From VXPQ01 sp964608315 (GTDB lineage Bacteria > Bacteroidota > Rhodothermia > Rhodothermales > VXPQ01): a stretch of 64,000 nt of DNA. This document shows, piece by piece, positions 28,126 to 35,716 of this stretch. Each line of letters starts with the position of its first letter. The stretch's first letter is position 1. The stretch covers positions 27,450-91,449 of the forward strand of contig CAZSNF010000013.1 of the NCBI GenBank assembly GCA_964608315.1, read 5' to 3'. The notes under the pieces are model-generated. The model worked only from the letters and a program-made list of their open reading frames with translations, was not told the origin of the DNA and searched no databases. Position numbers and translations under genes: made by a program.

Positions 28126-28424
28126 GGGCGAGGGGACCCGGCTTGACGGAACGGGCTTACATGCCCACAGGATTTTTTTTGTCGTAATCACGCCCTTTTT
28201 TGTTAATTCGCAGGAACTCCTGGAATTGGCTGGGGTTACCTACCGCAGGTTGTCATAACTCGCTCAATCTGCCAACGGCGATTGAATGCGAACCTTCCGG
28301 CCCTGAACGCATGCAGCATTTATTGTGGACGGAATACACCCGGCAGAACGACATACGACGTGCTTCACTGTCTCGTCTCTGCCCCCTGTAGAGCAAAAGT
28401 CACACCACCCTGATGGTTTGAAAT
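28126..28424. other. Intergenic stretch without recognised gene
   Basis: About 300 bp between the phosphatase and the AT-rich DUF6338 gene. It holds T-rich runs near 28167 and 28193 but no convincing reading frame, stem or ribosome site apart from weak signals. It marks the transition from GC-rich core sequence to the AT-rich island. Confidence 0.5.
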
Positions 28425-29105
28425 ATGTTTGACTTCCCGGAAATAGAAAATATTCTTTTTATTCTGTTTTTTATCGTCCCTGGTTTAATTATTTTATTTA
28501 TCAGGTCTCTTTTTATAAAAAATCGTATCCCTACTAATTCAGAAAACATATTATATTATTTTACAATATCAATGATTTATCATGCTTTGATATGGCCATT
28601 ATTCATTATAATATTTCCAAATATATTAGATTTTGCATCTGCAGGAACATTAATGCAATGGGTCAGAGCAAATACAATTTGTATTGCCATTATATTTTTT
28701 GTATTTGTATTTGTTATACCTGTCGTTTTCGGATTATTATTAGGATTAAATATACAAAAAGAATGGATATATACCTTACTTAGGCGTTTTAAAATAAATT
28801 TGGTTCATCCAATATCTACTGCATGGGACTGGAAATTTTCAACCATGCAAGAGCAATGGATTTTAGTAACTCTTAAAGATGGTACAAAATATGCAGGATA
28901 TTGCGATTCCGAATCTTCCTTTTTCTCCTCCGATCCTATGGAAAGAGACATCTACATTAAATATATCTATGAATTGGACGCCAAAAATCAATGGGAACCT
29001 ATACCGGATAAGAGCGTCTTAATTGTTGGCGGCGAAGTTAAAACTATCGAATTCTGGTCCCGAAACAAGGAGACAACGTCCGATGACAGCGCAAAAGAAA
29101 AGTAG
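28425..29105 (+). CDS. DUF6338-like membrane protein
   Basis: A 226-residue protein much richer in A and T than its surroundings, a sign of transfer. Three hydrophobic segments (about residues 8-28, 43-66 and 84-108) are followed by a cytoplasmic C-terminal domain with TAWDW (132-136), WILVTLKDGTKYAGY (145-159), RDIYIKYIYELD and a final VKTIEFW strand. This order matches the DUF6338 family as I recall it: membrane helices followed by an Sm-like or SH3-like beta domain. Its role is unknown. A tiny gene overlaps its last 23 bp, with an AAGGAG site inside this gene, so the two are translationally coupled. The neighbourhood is a defence-type island. Confidence 0.7.
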   Translation: MFDFPEIENILFILFFIVPGLIILFIRSLFIKNRIPTNSENILYYFTISMIYHALIWPLFIIIFPNILDFASAGTLMQWVRANTICIAIIFFVFVFVIPVVFGLLLGLNIQKEWIYTLLRRFKINLVHPISTAWDWKFSTMQEQWILVTLKDGTKYAGYCDSESSFFSSDPMERDIYIKYIYELDAKNQWEPIPDKSVLIVGGEVKTIEFWSRNKETTSDDSAKEK

Positions 29106-29244
29106 ACCCGCTCCCTCCTCTCAGCGGAGAGCGTCAAGGAAAGTGACGCGCGGTTATCAGCCCAAGCCCCTGAATGAAGGACGGCGTCCAGGCAATATGC
29201 CGCCGCCGAATCCACCTAATCAGGGGACCAGCGGCAAAAAGTGA
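29083..29244 (+). CDS. Small basic Pro-rich protein with GYQPKP motif
   Basis: A 53-residue, strongly basic, disordered-looking protein: Lys/Arg/Ser-rich to residue 23, then GYQPKP (24-29), ending in PPPNPPNQG. AAGGAG at 29067-29072 stands about 10 bp before the ATG, good evidence that it is translated. It overlaps the DUF6338-like gene by 23 bp in another frame. Short proteins with a GYQP motif next to DUF6338 genes occur elsewhere to my recollection, but I cannot verify this here. Function is unknown; it may be an accessory or regulatory peptide of the membrane protein. Confidence 0.65.
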   Translation: MTAQKKSRPAPSSQRRASRKVTRGYQPKPLNEGRRPGNMPPPNPPNQGTSGKK

Positions 29245-29939
29245 TCCCCTTCGGCTGTTTAGTAACATGCTCGTCATCCGTTCCTTCCACGCGAAGGATG
29301 GACCGTTCTCTCTGAGACATCTGTCGGCGGACCTCAATATCCTGTTCTCTTCTCGTTGGAATCATGCGGGACAAGCCCTCCTGAAGGGCGGTTCAAACAT
29401 GCTTTCGGGCGGCCAAGTACTTTTCTGGGCCAGCAAGACTTTTTCTGTAATTGAGATAGCCCTGCGCATTTCAAGCAAATTTTCTGTCGGGGAAGATGCG
29501 CTTGTATATAAATCCGCAAAAAAGCCCCAAGGGGTCTGCCTTGCTCGTGATCTCCGACCCTGAATGCAGGATCGGGAGCAAGGCGTACTGCCAAGGGGCG
29601 GATTATGGTTGAAAGGTACTTCGTCTTTGGGTTATAGTCAACCCCTGTGCAGCGAAACAGTTCCGCGTAAATACAGCTCGATTCAGCGCCCTTTTGCCCC
29701 GGATCCTGTTTCAGGCTATACTCCAGGCGACCTTGTTTCGCGTGATGCGCCCAAACTTGTGCAGCCCAACGCTCCACGCCTGAAAAAAACGCCATGGCGG
29801 GGGCTGGAGCGGGCTTGCAGGACCGGATCCATGAGAGTTTACGCGGTTAAGCCTCATTTTTCCCCAGATGGCGAGGGCTGGAACGGGCTTGCAGGACCGT
29901 GTCGCCAATCCTGAATGACCTGGGAGGACTGGGTATTCA
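29245..29939. other. Non-coding stretch with a hairpin and small repeats
   Basis: Almost 700 bp without a convincing gene. GCCTTGCTC (29538-29546) pairs perfectly with GAGCAAGGC (29576-29584), and an inner GATC/GATC also pairs. The stem is bracketed by direct copies of CCAAGGGG at 29527 and 29591. Further on, a segment reading GGGCTTGCAGGACCG occurs twice, around 29811 and 29889. GCGACCTTGTTTCGCGT near 29727 recurs upstream of the restriction enzyme at about 31809. These look like remnants of small repeats. Confidence 0.5.
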
Positions 29940-30309
29940 TGGATAACCCGGGCGGGGCGAAATCCATGGGCAAACCGGGCGGGGCNNNNNNNNNNNNNNN
30001 NNNNNNNNNNNNNNNNNNNNNNNNNNNNNNNNNNNNNNNNNNNNNNNNNNNNNNNNNNNNNNNNNNNNNNNNNNNNNNNNNNNNNTGGGCAAACCGGGCG
30101 GGGCAGGAAACCATGGGCAAACCGGGCGGGGCGGGAAACCGTGGGCAAACCGGGCGGGGCGGGAAACCGTGGGCAAACCGGGTGGGGCAGGAATCCGTGG
30201 GCAAACCGGGTGGGGCAGGAATCCGTGGGCAAACCGGGCGGGGCAGGAAACCATGGGCAAACCGGGCGGAGCGGAAATCTATGGATAACCCGGAAAGGGT
30301 AGGAATCTA
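29940..30309. repeat. 28-bp tandem repeat (minisatellite) interrupted by assembly gap
   Basis: Head-to-tail copies of a 28-bp unit beginning TGGGCAAACCGGGCGGGGC. Eight units run from 30086 to 30309, and one and two-thirds units precede the gap (29940-29985). Units differ by a few substitutions and the outermost ones (TGGATAACCC...) are the most diverged, as expected for a tandem array growing from the centre. There are no unique spacers, so it is not CRISPR. The unit length is not a multiple of three and all three frames stay open, which makes misleading reading frames. Confidence 0.92.
29986..30085. other. Scaffold gap of 100 N
   Basis: Exactly 100 N inside the 28-bp tandem array, the conventional placeholder for a gap of unknown size. 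Short-read assembly probably broke in the repeat. Linkage across it is by scaffolding only. Confidence 0.98.
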
Positions 30310-30382
30310 TGAATATCAGTTAATAATTGATTTGAAATCATTTATATTCTGACACAAGATCAATTATTAACCGTATTTGACT

Positions 30383-31570
30383 ATGCTGTTCACGTATCCT
30401 GCCCTGAATAAGGCGGAAAGGCGGGTGGAGAACGCGACCGCCCGAATACGGGCAGACCTGCGCCGCTACATCGCTGCGGAGCCGCCCCGCTGGATGGATT
30501 TGCTGGCCCGCATGACCCGGGCGCGCGCCCTTGCCGCATCCTGTAGCATGGGGGACATTCATGTGTCCGTCGAGGACGCCATCGCCGCAATCGACCAGCA
30601 GGAACCCGCAGGCGCGGACCGGGACGCATGGCAGGCGACAGTTGGTTACCGCCAGGCAATGGACTACATTGCCCAACGCTGCCGGAACCCGTCTTTTACG
30701 ATCGCGGATGAGGCGCTGATGGCGGTCCATTTCATGATCTGCCAGTCGGACATGGAGGCAAACCCGGGTCGGTATCGTCCCGGATGGGTTTCCGTACGAA
30801 ATACCCGCACCGGCGACGTGACGTACGAGGGGGTAGACCGCGACCGCCTGGAACCCTTAATGCGCGAACTGCTGGACTACGCGAACGACGGGCGGGGGGA
30901 ATCCGTCTTTCTGCGGGCGGCCATGACCCACCTGAACCTGGCGCTGCTGCATCCATTCGCGGACGGCAACGGACGGACCGCCCGGTGCATTCACGCCGCC
31001 GTGCTGGCGAGCGACGGGGTTGCGGCGCCCGCATTCTCTTCGATTGAAGAATATATCGGGCGCAATCAACGGGCGTACTACGACATACTTGCAAAGATTG
31101 GCGGGGGCGGATGGCGTCCGAAGCGCAACGCCAGGCCGTGGGTGCGTTTCTGCCTGACCGGCCATTACCGGCAGGCGCAAACGCTCCTTCGACGAACGCG
31201 GGAACTGGAAAGGGCGTATGCAGCGTTTTCGGAACTGGTGGAAACCCGCGGGTTCCCCGACCGGATGGTTATGGCGCTTCTTCAGGCCGCTTTTGGAATC
31301 AGGGTTCGCAATGCGTCCTACCGGGTAAGCGCGGACGTATCCAAAAACCTCGCCAGCCGCGACCTGAAGGCGCTCGTGGACGCCGGGCTTCTCGTCCCGG
31401 AGGGGGAAAAGCGGGGCCGTTCCTACGGCGCGGCGCCTGCTGTGGCGGAAATCCGCCAGAGATTGCGCCTCCCCCGGGAGGAGGGCGATCCTTTCGCGGA
31501 GGACGGGCCTTTTGCGGAGGCCGAGCCGAGCAAGGCGGATTCAAGGCAGCAAGACCTTTTTTCGGATTGA
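30383..31570 (+). CDS. Fic family protein with C-terminal winged-helix region
   Basis: A 395-residue Fic protein, an enzyme class that usually transfers AMP to Tyr/Ser/Thr of target proteins. The catalytic motif HPFADGNGRTAR is complete (residues 190-201). The N-terminal segment ASCSMGDIHVSVEDA aligns with the inhibitory-helix region usually written ASSxIEGxxxTLEE, but the inhibitory Glu position is Gly (codon 30551-30553). The C-terminal third looks like a winged helix (VSADVSKNLASRDLKALVDAGLL) and ends in the acidic tail DLFSD. I preferred ATG 30383 over TTG 30377. It stands alone, 297 bp before the restriction-modification gene; no antitoxin gene is adjacent. Confidence 0.92.
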   Translation: MLFTYPALNKAERRVENATARIRADLRRYIAAEPPRWMDLLARMTRARALAASCSMGDIHVSVEDAIAAIDQQEPAGADRDAWQATVGYRQAMDYIAQRCRNPSFTIADEALMAVHFMICQSDMEANPGRYRPGWVSVRNTRTGDVTYEGVDRDRLEPLMRELLDYANDGRGESVFLRAAMTHLNLALLHPFADGNGRTARCIHAAVLASDGVAAPAFSSIEEYIGRNQRAYYDILAKIGGGGWRPKRNARPWVRFCLTGHYRQAQTLLRRTRELERAYAAFSELVETRGFPDRMVMALLQAAFGIRVRNASYRVSADVSKNLASRDLKALVDAGLLVPEGEKRGRSYGAAPAVAEIRQRLRLPREEGDPFAEDGPFAEAEPSKADSRQQDLFSD

Positions 31571-31681
31571 GATAATCCTCTGGACGCTTCAAGTAATCGC
31601 GCAATCTCTATGCAGAACGTAGACACTACCCTAAAAACTATCCAAGAAACTAGCCCAGAAACTAGCCTATAAACAGGGGCG

Positions 31682-31797
31682 GTTCCGGCCGCGTCACGCC
31701 TGATTATGCGGGGCTGCCGCCTGCATTGCTTCGTCATTCCTTGCCAGCGCGCCCCTCTCAGCCTCTGAACTTCGCGGACCTGATCAGAGTATCCTTA
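31682..31797 (-). repeat. Partial copy of the dispersed repeat (left half)
   Basis: Reverse-orientation match to the left half of the full element. It ends GATCAGAGTATCCTTAA and contains CTCTGAACTTCGCGG, the GCGCGC arm and GCATTGCTTCGTCATTCCTTG. The right half is missing. It occupies much of the Fic to restriction-enzyme gap; 31571-31681 and 31798-31867 show nothing else. Confidence 0.8.
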
Positions 31798-31867
31798 AGG
31801 CGCGGGACTGCGACCTTGTTTCGCGTCAACGCACCCGATGAGTCCCTGAACCCACGCGCCCCAACGC

Positions 31868-34657
31868 ATGCGCCTGTCCTGGAATGAAATACGCGCCCGC
31901 GCGGCGGCGTTCGCCCGCAAGTGGGAAGGCGCCGGCTACGAAAAGGGCGAAACGCAGCTTTTCTACCGGGACTTCTTCGACGTATTCGGGATGTCCGTGC
32001 GGCGGGTGGCGACGTTCGAGGAGCCCGTGAAGTTGCTGGGCGACAAGCGCGGCTTCATCGACCTCTTCTGGAAAGGGGTCCTGCTCGTGGAGCAGAAAAG
32101 CGCGGGCCGCGACCTCCGCAAAGCCAAAACGCAGGCCCTCTCCTACTTCCCCGGCCTCAAGGATACCGATCTGCCGCGCTATATCCTGCTGAGCGATTTC
32201 TATACGTTCGAACTCTACGATCTGGACGAAGACGAGGAGGTTTCCTTTGCGCTCGAAGACCTGCCCGCGCATGTGGAGAAGTTCGGCTTCATCCTCGGCG
32301 TACAGAAGCGCTCGTTCAAGGATCAGGACCCGGTCAACATCGAGGCCGCCGAACGGGTGGGCAAACTCCACGACGCACTCGAAGCCTCCGGCTACAGGGG
32401 GCACGATCTGGAGCGGTTCCTTGTCCGCATCGTGTTCTGCCTCTTCGCGGACGACACAGGCATCTTCGAACCCCGGGACATTTTCCTCGATCTGCTGGAG
32501 AACCGTACGCGGGAGGACGGTTCGGACCTCGGCGGATGGCTCGCCCAGCTCTTCCAGGTCCTCGACACGCCGGAAGACGAACGCTCCGGCAATCTCGACG
32601 AGGACCTCGCCCGCTTCCCCTACGTGAACGGGGACCTGTTCGACGGGCCGCTCCGCATCCCCTCCTTCGACGCCTCCATGCGGGAGCGCCTGCTCGACGC
32701 CTGCCGGTTCGACTGGTCGAACATCTCTCCGGCCATCTTCGGCTCCCTGTTCCAGTCCGTCATGGACAAGGACGAGCGGCGGAGGCAGGGCGCCCACTAC
32801 ACCACGGAAAAGAACATTCTCAAGGTCATCGAACCGCTCTTTCTCGACGATCTGCGAGCGGAGTTCGCCCGGCTCAAGGCTCGCCGGGACAGCCGCCGCC
32901 TTCCGGAACTGCTCGCCTTCCAGCAGCGGCTCGGCAAACTGCGTTTCCTCGATCCCGCCTGCGGCTGCGGCAACTTCCTGATTATCGCCTACCGGGAGCT
33001 GCGCGCCCTGGAAATCGAGGTGCTGAAAGAAACCCGGCCCCGAAGGCAGGTCGATGTGCTGGTCGATCTGCTTTCCGTGGTGAATGTCGATCAGTTCTAC
33101 GGGATCGAACTGGGAGAATTTCCGGCCCGCATCGCCGAGGTGGCCCTGTGGATGATGGATCACATCATGAACAACCTCCTCAGCCTGGAATTCGGGGAGA
33201 CGTACGCGCGCATCCCGCTGGAGACCTCGCCGCACATCGTGCACGGGGACGCGCTGGAGATGGATTGGGCCGACGCGCTGCCGCCGGAAGACTGTTCGTA
33301 CGTGCTCGGCAATCCGCCGTTCGGGGGCGCAAAGTTCCAGTCTGCGGAGCAGCGGGCGCAGGTGCGGGGAATTGCGGCGCTGGGCAAGAGCGGCGGCACG
33401 CTCGACTACGTGACCGCGTGGTTCATCCGGGCCGGCGAATACGTACAGAAGAGTGCGGCGCAGATCGGTTTCGTGGCCACCAATTCGATTACGCAAGGCG
33501 AGCAGGTGGCGCAACTCTGGCCGATCCTGTTCGGCCGCTGCGGACTGGATATCGCGTTCGCGCACCGGACGTTCGCCTGGGGGTCGGATGCGCGGGGCAT
33601 GGCGCATGTGCATGTGGTGATTATCGGGCTGACCCGGCGGGGCGATGCGCCCAAAGAAAAGCGGCTTTTTTCCTACGACGATCCGAAGGGCGAACCGCAC
33701 GAAAGCGGACACGCGGTGCTGTCGCCGTATCTGTTCGATGCGAGCGGGTTGGCGGATCCGAGGGTGGTGGTGAAGGAATCGAGCCGGCCTTTGAATGGGT
33801 TGCCCAAACTGATCATCGGCTCGAAGCCCATTGACAGCGGGCATTACATCTTCAAGGCCGACGAACGCGATGCTTTCTTGCAGGAAGAACCTGACGCCGA
33901 GCCGTACCTGCGGCCTTTTGTGGGAAGCCGGGAGTTTTTGCAAGGGGGCGAACGCTGGATACTACACTTGGCCGACGTACCGCCCCAAGTGCTGAAAACG
34001 CTGCCGAAGGTCCGCGAGCGCATCGCCGCCGTACGCGACTACCGGTTGGCCAGCAAGAGCAAGCCCACACAGGCGCTTGCCGAAACGCCGAGGCTTTACC
34101 ATGTGAATGTCATTCCGACTGCACCGTTTTTGGTCGTGCCTAAGGTCAGTTCAGAACGGAGAGAGTATGCCCCCATTGGATGGACGGAACCACCAACAAT
34201 CCCGAGCGACCTCGTCTTTGTACTCAAGAACGCTACGCTTGCTGATTTTGCCCTACTGACGTCAACCATGCACATGGCTTGGATGAGACAAATCGGCGGA
34301 CGCTTGGAGAGCCGTTATCGCTACTCCATCGGCCTTGTGTACAATACCTTCCCCCTGCCGCCCGGCTTCCATACGAATAGCTCAGCCATCGCCAAACTGG
34401 AACCGCTCGCGCAGGCCGTGCTCGACGCCCGCGCCGCTCATCCAGACGCCACGCTCGCCGACCTCTACGATCCGGACCTCATGCCGCCCAATCTCCGCAA
34501 GGCGCACCAGGCCCTCGACCGCGCCGTGGATCGGCTCTATCGCCGGAGCGGCTTCGCCAGCGAGCGGGAACGGGTGGAGTATCTCTTGGGATTGTACGAG
34601 AAGATGATGGAGCCGCTGGCGGCGAGGGGGGTGAAGAGGAGGCGGGGCAAAACATGA
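31868..34657 (+). CDS. MmeI-like type IIG restriction-modification enzyme
   Basis: A 929-residue single-chain restriction endonuclease and adenine methyltransferase. The N-terminus resembles MmeI (LSWNEIRARAAAFARKWEG, FFDVFGMSVRRVATFE). It carries a PD-(D/E)XK nuclease site with D65 and E75-Q-K77, the spacing known in MmeI. A helical spacer follows, then methyltransferase motif I (DPACGCGNF from D362) and motif IV (NPPFGG from N482), then target-recognition and C-terminal regions (SRYRYSIGLVYNTFPLPP). Length matches MmeI (about 920). One polypeptide is enough for both activities, so no partner gene is needed. All key residues are present, so it is probably active. The recognition site cannot be predicted by eye. 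Confidence 0.92.
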   Translation: MRLSWNEIRARAAAFARKWEGAGYEKGETQLFYRDFFDVFGMSVRRVATFEEPVKLLGDKRGFIDLFWKGVLLVEQKSAGRDLRKAKTQALSYFPGLKDTDLPRYILLSDFYTFELYDLDEDEEVSFALEDLPAHVEKFGFILGVQKRSFKDQDPVNIEAAERVGKLHDALEASGYRGHDLERFLVRIVFCLFADDTGIFEPRDIFLDLLENRTREDGSDLGGWLAQLFQVLDTPEDERSGNLDEDLARFPYVNGDLFDGPLRIPSFDASMRERLLDACRFDWSNISPAIFGSLFQSVMDKDERRRQGAHYTTEKNILKVIEPLFLDDLRAEFARLKARRDSRRLPELLAFQQRLGKLRFLDPACGCGNFLIIAYRELRALEIEVLKETRPRRQVDVLVDLLSVVNVDQFYGIELGEFPARIAEVALWMMDHIMNNLLSLEFGETYARIPLETSPHIVHGDALEMDWADALPPEDCSYVLGNPPFGGAKFQSAEQRAQVRGIAALGKSGGTLDYVTAWFIRAGEYVQKSAAQIGFVATNSITQGEQVAQLWPILFGRCGLDIAFAHRTFAWGSDARGMAHVHVVIIGLTRRGDAPKEKRLFSYDDPKGEPHESGHAVLSPYLFDASGLADPRVVVKESSRPLNGLPKLIIGSKPIDSGHYIFKADERDAFLQEEPDAEPYLRPFVGSREFLQGGERWILHLADVPPQVLKTLPKVRERIAAVRDYRLASKSKPTQALAETPRLYHVNVIPTAPFLVVPKVSSERREYAPIGWTEPPTIPSDLVFVLKNATLADFALLTSTMHMAWMRQIGGRLESRYRYSIGLVYNTFPLPPGFHTNSSAIAKLEPLAQAVLDARAAHPDATLADLYDPDLMPPNLRKAHQALDRAVDRLYRRSGFASERERVEYLLGLYEKMMEPLAARGVKRRRGKT

Positions 34658-34800
34658 TGTTGCCCCTTGGCTATACTCGGACTTATATTGGCTACCTATA
34701 TCCCCCTTAATCTGTTGCTAGCCCGGAAACCAATTCAGTACCAAGCAGGTACGGGTTGATGATCAGCAAGACAGCAGAGATTAACAGCGGTAACAAAAAC

Positions 34801-35693
34801 AGAGGTGGTTCGGGTTGATTGGACAGTGTTTTCGGGCTTTTTAAGGTACAGGAGCGACCTTATTCCGATTCAGCCAACCCATATGGATGGAGGTGTTCCA
34901 TGCCCAAACGCACCCGCAGAACCCACAGCCCCGACTTCAAGGCGAAGGTGACCCTTGCCGCCATACGCGGCGACAGTACAACAGCCGAGCTCGCCGCCCG
35001 CTTTGAAGTGCATCCTGACCAGATACAGTCATGGAAGAAGCAATCGGTAGAGACCGCCGAGGAGTCGTTCAGGCGAAGCCGCTCGACCGGTTCCGACAGG
35101 CGCGAGGAACAGGTCAAGACGCTCCAGGCCAAGATAGGGGAGCTTTTGATAGAGCAGGATTTTTTTTATCGAAGGCGCTCGGTCGCGGCCAGTAGCCGAG
35201 CGCAGGGGCCAGATAAGCCGCTCTTACTCCTTGTCTGTCGTTCGGCAGTGCGCGCTTCTGGCTTTGAGCCGATCCATGGCGTACTATCGCCCCAAAGGAG
35301 AGAACGCAGAGAACCTCTGCGGCGCGCCAGAGGTTTTCAACACGGACCAGGGCGCGCAGTTCACGTCGGAGGCGTTCGCCGGCGTACTGAAGGCGCACGG
35401 GGTGCGCATCTCGATGGACGGCAAGGGCCGCTGGCTGGACAACGCGTACGTGGAGCCCTGTGGCGCAGCCTCAAGCAAGAAGAAGTCTACCGGCGCGCAT
35501 ACGAGACGGTGGTCGAGGCCAAAAAGGGGATCGGCGACCACCTGCGCTACTTCAACGAAGGGCACCCGCACCAGGGCCTTGACAATCTTACGCCCGATGA
35601 TGTATATTACAGACTAAAGCCGCTGACAAAGGCGGCGCAACCCTGCGCCTAAAACGGCTCCTGAAAACTGTATAGTTTTCCCGGACCACTTCT
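34801..35693 (+). mobile_element. Decayed IS3-family insertion sequence
   Basis: Imperfect terminal inverted repeats: AGAGGTGGTTCGGG at the left and AGAAGTGGTCCGGG read inward from the right (12 of 14 identical), flanked by a 3-bp direct duplication AAC (34798-34800 and 35694-35696). At 893 bp it is roughly 350-400 bp shorter than a normal IS3 element, because the first part of the orfB catalytic domain is deleted. The left 52 bp recur alone at 43161-43212. The 143-bp gap before it (34658-34800) shows nothing else. Confidence 0.88.
34900..35652 (+). pseudogene. IS3 transposase orfA-orfB remnant, deleted and frameshifted
   Basis: ATG 34900 starts an intact orfA-type helix-turn-helix region (HSPDFKAKVTLAAIRGDSTTAELAARF...HPDQIQSWKK) ending around IGELLIEQDFF. 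The orfB start is recognisable in another frame (VVRQCALLALSRSMAYYRPKGENAENL), then jumps directly to VFNTDQGAQFTSEAFAGVL. The first catalytic Asp and several hundred bases are therefore missing. Around 35457 the frame shifts again, and LWRSLKQEEVYRRAYETV through DVYYRL continues in the orfA frame. The second Asp and the Glu region remain. It cannot encode a working transposase. Confidence 0.88.
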
Positions 35694-35716
35694 AACCTAC
35701 CGACGCGGAACTGACA

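Noticed and set aside
29174..29563. 129-codon frame after the GYQP gene
   Set aside because: No ribosome site, no recognisable family, and it runs across small repeats and a hairpin.
29940..30309. CRISPR array
   Set aside because: The 28-bp units are directly adjacent with no unique spacers, and no cas genes are present.
29711..30352. Repetitive Pro/Gly-rich proteins read through the minisatellite and N gap on both strands
   Set aside because: Open frames in all phases are a by-product of a 28-bp tandem repeat without stops, and they span undetermined bases.
31826..33943. 705-codon minus-strand open frame
   Set aside because: Antisense to the MmeI-like gene, whose nuclease and methyltransferase motifs are unmistakable.
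34658..34800. tRNA or attachment site beside the IS3 remnant
   Set aside because: No cloverleaf or anticodon arm could be built; the region only borders the IS with its AAC duplication.
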